Shown piece by piece: positions 59,684 to 64,000 of a stretch of DNA of 64,000 nucleotides. Position numbers and translations under genes: made by a program. Within the stretch, counting starts at the first letter, position 1; the number at the start of each line of letters is the position of its first letter. Below the pieces are notes generated by a model, which did not search any database, had not been told where the DNA came from, and saw nothing but the letters and a program-made list of their open reading frames with translations. Location of the stretch: contig NZ_JXAK01000008.1 in the NCBI RefSeq assembly GCF_000829455.1, positions 81,699 to 145,698 on the forward strand, given 5' to 3'. The DNA is from Gordoniibacillus kamchatkensis. Lineage in GTDB: Bacteria; Bacillota; Bacilli; Paenibacillales; NBRC-103111.

Positions 59684-60487
59684 ATGACTGAACGAATTCG
59701 CGTCGCGGTGGCGGGAGCGAGCGGCCGCATGGGCAGGGAAGTCGTCAAGCTGGTGCTGACCGATCCCGAGCTGGAGCTGGCGGCTGCGGTCGCCCGCTCG
59801 GCGGGTCCGGTAGACGCCGGCAAAATGGTTGGGCTGGAGGAATGCGGCGTACGCGTCGCAGCCGAGCTGGAGGAGGCGCTCGCCGCCGCGAAGCCGGACG
59901 TGCTTGTCGATTTTACGACGCCGCAAACGGCGGTCCGGCATACGGAGCTATCGATTTTGTACGGCGCGCGGCCGGTCATCGGCACAACCGGCTTCACGCC
60001 GGAGCAGATCGCCGAGCTGGACAAGCAGTGCCGGCAGCGGGGCATCGGCGGCCTCATCGCTCCCAACTTCTCGATCGGGGCGATTTTGATGATGCGCTTT
60101 GCGGCGCAGGCGGCGAAATATTTTCCGCATGTGGAGATTATCGAGTATCATGGCGACCAGAAGCTGGACGCCCCGTCCGGAACGTCGATCAAAACGGCCG
60201 AGCTCATTGCCCAAAACCGGCAGGAGCTGAAGCAGGGCAACCCGAACGAGCACGAGACGCTGCAAGGAGCGCGCGGCGGCTACTACGACGGCTTCCGCAT
60301 CCACAGCGTGCGGCTGCCCGGCGTGTTTGCGCAGCAGGAAGTCATTTTCGGTGCGTTCGGACAAACGCTCAAAATCCGCCACGACTCGTATGAACGGGCC
60401 GGCTACATGCCCGGAGTAAAGGTCGCCATCCGCAAAGTGATGGAGACGTCGGGCCTCGTATACGGTTTCGAGCATTTTCTCGACTAG
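59684..60487 (+). CDS. dapB: 4-hydroxy-tetrahydrodipicolinate reductase
   Basis: A 267-residue enzyme of lysine and dipicolinate synthesis. The cofactor loop is VAVAGASGRMGREV near residue 6, GTTGFTPEQI binds NAD(P)H, and the catalytic segment is EYHGDQKLDAPSGTS (His and Lys). Length equals B. subtilis DapB. In a spore former it also supplies dipicolinate. The ATG at 59684 follows GGCAGGTG. Confidence 0.96.
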   Translation: MTERIRVAVAGASGRMGREVVKLVLTDPELELAAAVARSAGPVDAGKMVGLEECGVRVAAELEEALAAAKPDVLVDFTTPQTAVRHTELSILYGARPVIGTTGFTPEQIAELDKQCRQRGIGGLIAPNFSIGAILMMRFAAQAAKYFPHVEIIEYHGDQKLDAPSGTSIKTAELIAQNRQELKQGNPNEHETLQGARGGYYDGFRIHSVRLPGVFAQQEVIFGAFGQTLKIRHDSYERAGYMPGVKVAIRKVMETSGLVYGFEHFLD

Positions 60488-60508
60488 GACAAGGAGTAGG
60501 TGACTCTC

Positions 60509-60937
60509 ATGAGCATACATATCGCATTGATTGCCCACGACCGCAAAAAGGAAGAAATGGTCGATTTCGTCATCGCTTACGAGCATGTGCTTGCCGGCAA
60601 CCAGCTGTACGCCACCGGTACGACAGGCCAGCGGATCATGGATAATACGAGCCTCAAGGTGCATCGTTTCATGTCCGGACCGATGGGCGGCGACCAGCAA
60701 ATCGGCGCGCTCATCGCCGTCAATCAGATGGATCTGATCGTCTTCCTTCGCGACCCGCTTATGGCCCAGCCGCACGAGCCGGACATTACCGCGCTGCTCC
60801 GTCTGGCCGACGTGCACGGCATACCGGTGGCAACGAATTTGGCGACGGCCGAGCTGCTGATCAAAGCGCTGGAGCGGGGCGATTTCGGCTGGCGCGAACT
60901 CGTCGAAAAGCATAAGCCCGATCTCGGACCGGCGTAA
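60509..60937 (+). CDS. mgsA: methylglyoxal synthase
   Basis: A 142-residue enzyme that converts dihydroxyacetone phosphate to methylglyoxal. [24 protein letters not shown], the [14 protein letters not shown] phosphate loop and [15 protein letters not shown] (catalytic Asp and His) are present. The ATG at 60509 follows AAGGAGTAGG. The methylglyoxal produced is detoxified by bacillithiol, whose genes follow directly. Confidence 0.96.
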   Translation: MSIHIALIAHDRKKEEMVDFVIAYEHVLAGNQLYATGTTGQRIMDNTSLKVHRFMSGPMGGDQQIGALIAVNQMDLIVFLRDPLMAQPHEPDITALLRLADVHGIPVATNLATAELLIKALERGDFGWRELVEKHKPDLGPA

Positions 60938-60978
60938 CGGAATACGAAGCGAAAGACGCTCGGAAGGAGGAAGCTGTC

Positions 60979-61677
60979 ATGAACGGTAGCGAAACGCTGG
61001 ACGTGCTGGCGTTCGGAGCGCATCCGGACGATGTCGAAATCGGCATGGGCGGCACGGTGGCGAAGCATGCGGCGGCAGGAGATAAAGTCGGCATTTGCGA
61101 TCTCACTTATGCGGAGCTGTCTTCGAACGGGACGCCGCTGCTGCGCCAGCAAGAGGCGGCAGCGGCCGCGGAAGTGCTAGGCATTGCGGTGCGGTCGAAC
61201 TTGGGAATGCCAGACAGGGGACTGACCGGAGAGGCGGCGCAGGTGAGCGCGATCGTGAGAGAGCTGCGCCTTCGGCGGCCGCGGATCGTTTTTGCGCCGT
61301 ATTGGCACGACCGGCATCCCGACCATGTGCGCTGCTCGCAGCTTGTGCAGGAGGCGCTGTTCAACGCCAAGCTGCGCAAATATTTGCCGGAGCTGCCGGC
61401 ATGGAACGTTGAACATGTGTATTATTATTTTATCAACGATGTGTACGAGGCTGACGTGATGGTCGACGTTTCGGCTGTGTACGAGCAAAAGCTCGCCTCA
61501 CTGCGCGCGTACCGCTCGCAGTTCGACGCGACGGGCCCGGATTCGGTGCGGACGCCGCTCAATCAAGGTTACGTGGAGCGGGTGGAGGCGAGGGACCGGC
61601 TGCTCGGACAAAAGCGGCTTGTGCCGTACGCCGAAGGCTTCGTCTCCAAGCTGCCGCTGCTCGTCGAGAAGTTTTAG
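60979..61677 (+). CDS. bshB1: bacillithiol biosynthesis deacetylase BshB1
   Basis: A 232-residue zinc enzyme that deacetylates GlcNAc-malate to GlcN-malate. The metal-binding AHPDD is at residues 14-18, with GICDLTYAELSSNGT and the second metal site HDRHPDH. Typical LmbE-type fold. GGAAGGAGGAAG precedes the ATG. bshA follows 50 bases later, so the first two bacillithiol steps are coexpressed, as in B. subtilis. Confidence 0.95.
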   Translation: MNGSETLDVLAFGAHPDDVEIGMGGTVAKHAAAGDKVGICDLTYAELSSNGTPLLRQQEAAAAAEVLGIAVRSNLGMPDRGLTGEAAQVSAIVRELRLRRPRIVFAPYWHDRHPDHVRCSQLVQEALFNAKLRKYLPELPAWNVEHVYYYFINDVYEADVMVDVSAVYEQKLASLRAYRSQFDATGPDSVRTPLNQGYVERVEARDRLLGQKRLVPYAEGFVSKLPLLVEKF

Positions 61678-61726
61678 CGGCGTCGGCACGTTGACGGATG
61701 CAAGGCCGGGGAAGGGGGAAGCAGCG

Positions 61727-62896
61727 TTGGGAGACAGATTGAAAATCGGAATTACGTGCTATCCGACGCTCGGAGGATCGGGGGTCGTCGCGACCGAGCT
61801 CGGCAAAATACTTGCCGAACGCGGCCACGAAGTACATTTCATTACGCATAGCATGCCGTTTCGGCTCGGCAGGTTTGATAAAAACATTTTTTACCACGAG
61901 GTGGAAGTCAGCGACTATTACGTATTCCGCTACCCGCCTTACGACTTGTCGCTGGCGAGCAAGCAAGCGCAGGTGGCGCAAATGCAAAATCTCGACCTGC
62001 TCCACGTCCATTACGCGATTCCGCATGCCGTATGCGCTCTGCTCGCCAAGCAGATGGTCGGCGACCATCTCAAGGTGGTCACGACGCTGCACGGCACCGA
62101 CATTACGGTGCTGGCGCAGGACGAGTCGATCAGCGATCTGATCCGCTACGCGATTAACCGCAGCGATGCGGTGACAGCGGTTTCGCAAGATTTGATCAAC
62201 GAAACGGTGCGCTCGCTCGGCATTACGAGGCCGATCGATCTGGCGTACAATTTCGTCGACAAAAGAGTATACTATCCGCGCGAGTCGGCGGCGCTGCGGC
62301 TCGATTACGCACGGCCGGACGAAAAGCTGCTCATTCACATTTCCAATTTTCGTCCGGTGAAGCGGGTCACGGATGTCGTCGACGTGTTTGCGCGCGTGAA
62401 GCAGGCGATGCCGGCCAAGCTGCTGTTCGTCGGCGAAGGGCCGGAGCTGTCCAAAGTGATGATGAAGGTGCGCGAGATGGGGCTGGCGGACAGCGTCATT
62501 TTTGCCGGCAAGCAGGACGACGTGGCGCAAGTTATTTCCATGGCCGACCTGATGGTGCTGCCGTCGGAGAAAGAAAGCTTCGGCCTCGTCGCGCTGGAGG
62601 CGATGGCGTGCGGCGTGCCTACGGTCGCTTCGAACGCCGGCGGCATACCGGAGCTTGTGACGCACGGCGAGACGGGATATTTGGCGGATGTCGGCAATAC
62701 GGCGGCCATGGCCGAGCACGCCATCGCGCTGCTGAGCGATGAAGTGCTGTATCGGCGCGTACGGGAAGCTTGCTTGCACCGGGCCCGGTTTACGTTTTGC
62801 AACGATGCGATCACGAGGCAGTATGAGGAAATTTATTACCGGGTGCTGAATCGTGAGCTGCCCGACTCGATCCGGGAGCGGCAAATTGAGTGCTAG
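61727..62896 (+). CDS. bshA: N-acetyl-alpha-D-glucosaminyl L-malate synthase BshA
   Basis: A 389-residue GT4 glycosyltransferase that joins UDP-GlcNAc and malate, the first bacillithiol step. ITCYPTLGGSGVVATELG at the N-terminus, HVHYAIPHAV, TTLHGTDITVL, FRPVKRV and the EX7E region EKESFGLVALEAMACG are conserved. The start is TTG at 61727 after GGGGGAAG, as no ATG is near. cca follows, as in B. subtilis. Confidence 0.95.
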   Translation: MGDRLKIGITCYPTLGGSGVVATELGKILAERGHEVHFITHSMPFRLGRFDKNIFYHEVEVSDYYVFRYPPYDLSLASKQAQVAQMQNLDLLHVHYAIPHAVCALLAKQMVGDHLKVVTTLHGTDITVLAQDESISDLIRYAINRSDAVTAVSQDLINETVRSLGITRPIDLAYNFVDKRVYYPRESAALRLDYARPDEKLLIHISNFRPVKRVTDVVDVFARVKQAMPAKLLFVGEGPELSKVMMKVREMGLADSVIFAGKQDDVAQVISMADLMVLPSEKESFGLVALEAMACGVPTVASNAGGIPELVTHGETGYLADVGNTAAMAEHAIALLSDEVLYRRVREACLHRARFTFCNDAITRQYEEIYYRVLNRELPDSIRERQIEC

Positions 62897-62922
62897 GTCT
62901 TGGGGATGGAACGGCGAGCGCT

Positions 62923-64000
62923 GTGACAAACGTCTCGCAGGCAGGTTACCGCTGGGAGTTTGAGAGCGGTATTGAGAGCGAAATGGAGCGAGAAGCCCGA
63001 GCGGTGCTGCGAACGTTGACCGAGGCCGGTTACGAAGCGTACTTTGTCGGCGGCTGCGTGCGAGACCGGCTGCTCGGCGTTCCGGTAAAAGATATGGACA
63101 TCGCGACATCCGCTCTGCCGGCGCAGGTGATGTCGCTTTTTGTCCGTACGGTGCCGACGGGGCTGCAGCACGGGACGGTTACGGTCATTTTGGAAGGGCA
63201 TACGTTCGAGGTGACAACGTTCCGCACCGAGTCCGGCTACGTGGATTACCGGCGGCCGCAAACGGTGGAGTATGTGACGAGCCTGGAGGAGGATCTCCGG
63301 CGCCGCGATTTCACAATGAACGCGATGGCGATGGATGCTGAAGGGAATGTTTGCGATCCGTTCGGGGGCCGTGAAGATTTGGCGCGCGGCGTGCTGCGCT
63401 GCGTCGGCGAGGCGGAGCAGCGCTTCGGCGAAGACGCGCTGCGCATGCTGCGCTGCATCCGGTTCGCGGCCGCGTACGGCCTCGAGGTCGAGGCAGGGAC
63501 GTGGGCCGCGTTGCGTGAGCAGGCGCCGCTGCTGCGCCACATCGCGATGGAGCGGTGCCGCGCCGAGCTCGAGCGGATGGTGGAAGGCCCGGCCCCGGTG
63601 CGGGCGTTGCGGCTGCTCGCGGACAGCGGCCTATGGCGGCACTTCAAGGTGCGACCGGTGTCGATTGGGGCCGCTGGAGCGAGATTGCCGGCGAGGCGGC
63701 GGCGCTGGAGCCGCGCTGGACGGCGCTGTGGGAGCCCGAGCTGCGCTGGGCTCTGCTGTGGACGCTGCTTGGCGTGGACGAGTCCGCCGCGCTCGGCGCG
63801 ATGCGGGGCGCTCGTCTTCGCCAAGAGGCGCATGGGGGGATGTCGCAGCCGTGCTCGGCTGCGACGCCTGGCTCGCGCAGCGAGCAGCCGCCGGCGGCGG
63901 CGAGGCGCGGCGTCAAGCGGCGGCAGCGGCGGAACGAACACGGTGATCGTCCATTCCGGCGGAGGCGGCGGGATCGGCTGGGACGACCTGCTGCTGTACC
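62923..64000 (+). CDS. cca: CCA tRNA nucleotidyltransferase, cut by the window edge and frameshifted
   Basis: A class II CCA-adding enzyme: YEAYFVGGCVRDRLLG with the catalytic DMDIATSA, GLQHGTVTV, RRRDFTMNAMAMD and GEDALRMLRCIRFAA are intact to about 63645. Beyond that the frame changes: one missing G near 63648 gives GATGVDWGRWSEIAGEAAALEPRW, an extra G near 63805 gives ALVFAKR, and a further change near 63830 gives AWGDVAAVLGCDAWLAQRA. The C-terminus lies outside. GTG at 62923 is in frame, as is ATG at 62983. Confidence 0.87.
   Translation, partial: MTNVSQAGYRWEFESGIESEMEREARAVLRTLTEAGYEAYFVGGCVRDRLLGVPVKDMDIATSALPAQVMSLFVRTVPTGLQHGTVTVILEGHTFEVTTFRTESGYVDYRRPQTVEYVTSLEEDLRRRDFTMNAMAMDAEGNVCDPFGGREDLARGVLRCVGEAEQRFGEDALRMLRCIRFAAAYGLEVEAGTWAALREQAPLLRHIAMERCRAELERMVEGPAPVRALRLLADSGLWRHFKVRPVSIGAAGARLPARRRRWSRAGRRCGSPSCAGLCCGRCLAWTSPPRSARCGALVFAKRRMGGCRSRARLRRLARAASSRRRRRGAASSGGSGGTNTVIVHSGGGGGIGWDDLLLY

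Noticed and set aside
1..64000. CRISPR array, rRNA operon, phage or IS transposase genes
   Set aside because: No regularly spaced repeats, rRNA sequence, transposase or phage structural genes were seen; only the two MITE-like units suggest mobile DNA.

Overview
This is a 64 kb stretch of a GC-rich, spore-forming Firmicute chromosome, most like Paenibacillaceae (Paenibacillus, Cohnella or relatives). The gene order follows the Bacillus subtilis cmk/ypfD to cca segment: plsC-rpsA-fni-yphA-YIEGIA-der-plsY-gpsA-spoVIF-yphE-yphF-spoIVA-hbs, then mtrB-hepS-menG-hepT-ndk-cheR-aroC-aroB-aroH-trpEDCFBA-hisC-tyrA, then ypiF-qcrABC-ypjA-ypjB-yitT-mazG-dapB-mgsA-bshB1-bshA-cca. Spore genes (spoIVA, spoVIF, ypjB), bacillithiol genes and a TRAP gene support this placement. 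Unlike B. subtilis, the menaquinone genes include mqnA and an MqnP-like prenyltransferase, which points to the futalosine route.

Layout. 1-12.9 kb: translation, isoprenoid, phospholipid, ribosome-assembly and sporulation genes, with an unusual 2Fe-2S / nucleotidyltransferase / 2Fe-2S trio at 8.5-9.7 kb. 13.0-16.6 kb: a visibly AT-rich accessory block (DUF3465-like, YjfB, SIMPL, MEKHLA, DUF1003) that ends beside tRNA-Pro(GGG) and sits where folE lies in B. subtilis. 16.8-24.5 kb: GNAT, PAP2, TRAP, heptaprenyl diphosphate and menaquinone genes, and ndk. 24.5-25.9 kb: a small accessory patch with a TfoX-like gene and a nuclease-like/winged-helix gene. 26-39 kb: the aromatic amino acid supraoperon. 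39-48.5 kb: a carbohydrate-sensing and uptake module (YesN/YesM two-component system, three extracellular binding proteins, two permeases) in the place where B. subtilis has aroE. 48.6-53.4 kb: cysteine dioxygenase, an ECF sigma/anti-sigma pair and several poorly characterised genes. 53.6-64 kb: the menaquinol:cytochrome c reductase and the dapB-mgsA-bsh-cca tail.

How the genes work together. TRAP (mtrB, 18.5 kb) should control the trp operon 11 kb downstream. The trp leader at 29.9-30.1 kb carries a sigma-A promoter, about 14 GAG/UAG triplets, a predicted antiterminator and an intrinsic terminator, all readable by eye. AroC, AroB and AroH supply and use chorismate for TrpE, HisC/TyrA and MqnA. 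HepS/HepT make the heptaprenyl chain that MqnP attaches, MenG finishes menaquinone, and QcrABC oxidises it.

The two most interesting non-genic signals are the complete TRAP attenuator and a pair of MITE-like hairpin repeats (36.3 and 44.9 kb, opposite orientations). An important caveat: at least nine apparent single-base indels disrupt well-conserved genes (der, menG, tfoX-like, trpE, trpB, a histidine phosphatase, cca). Most are one missing G or C in a short run. This suggests consensus errors in the assembly rather than real gene loss, so these reading frames should be treated as intact genes until resequenced.
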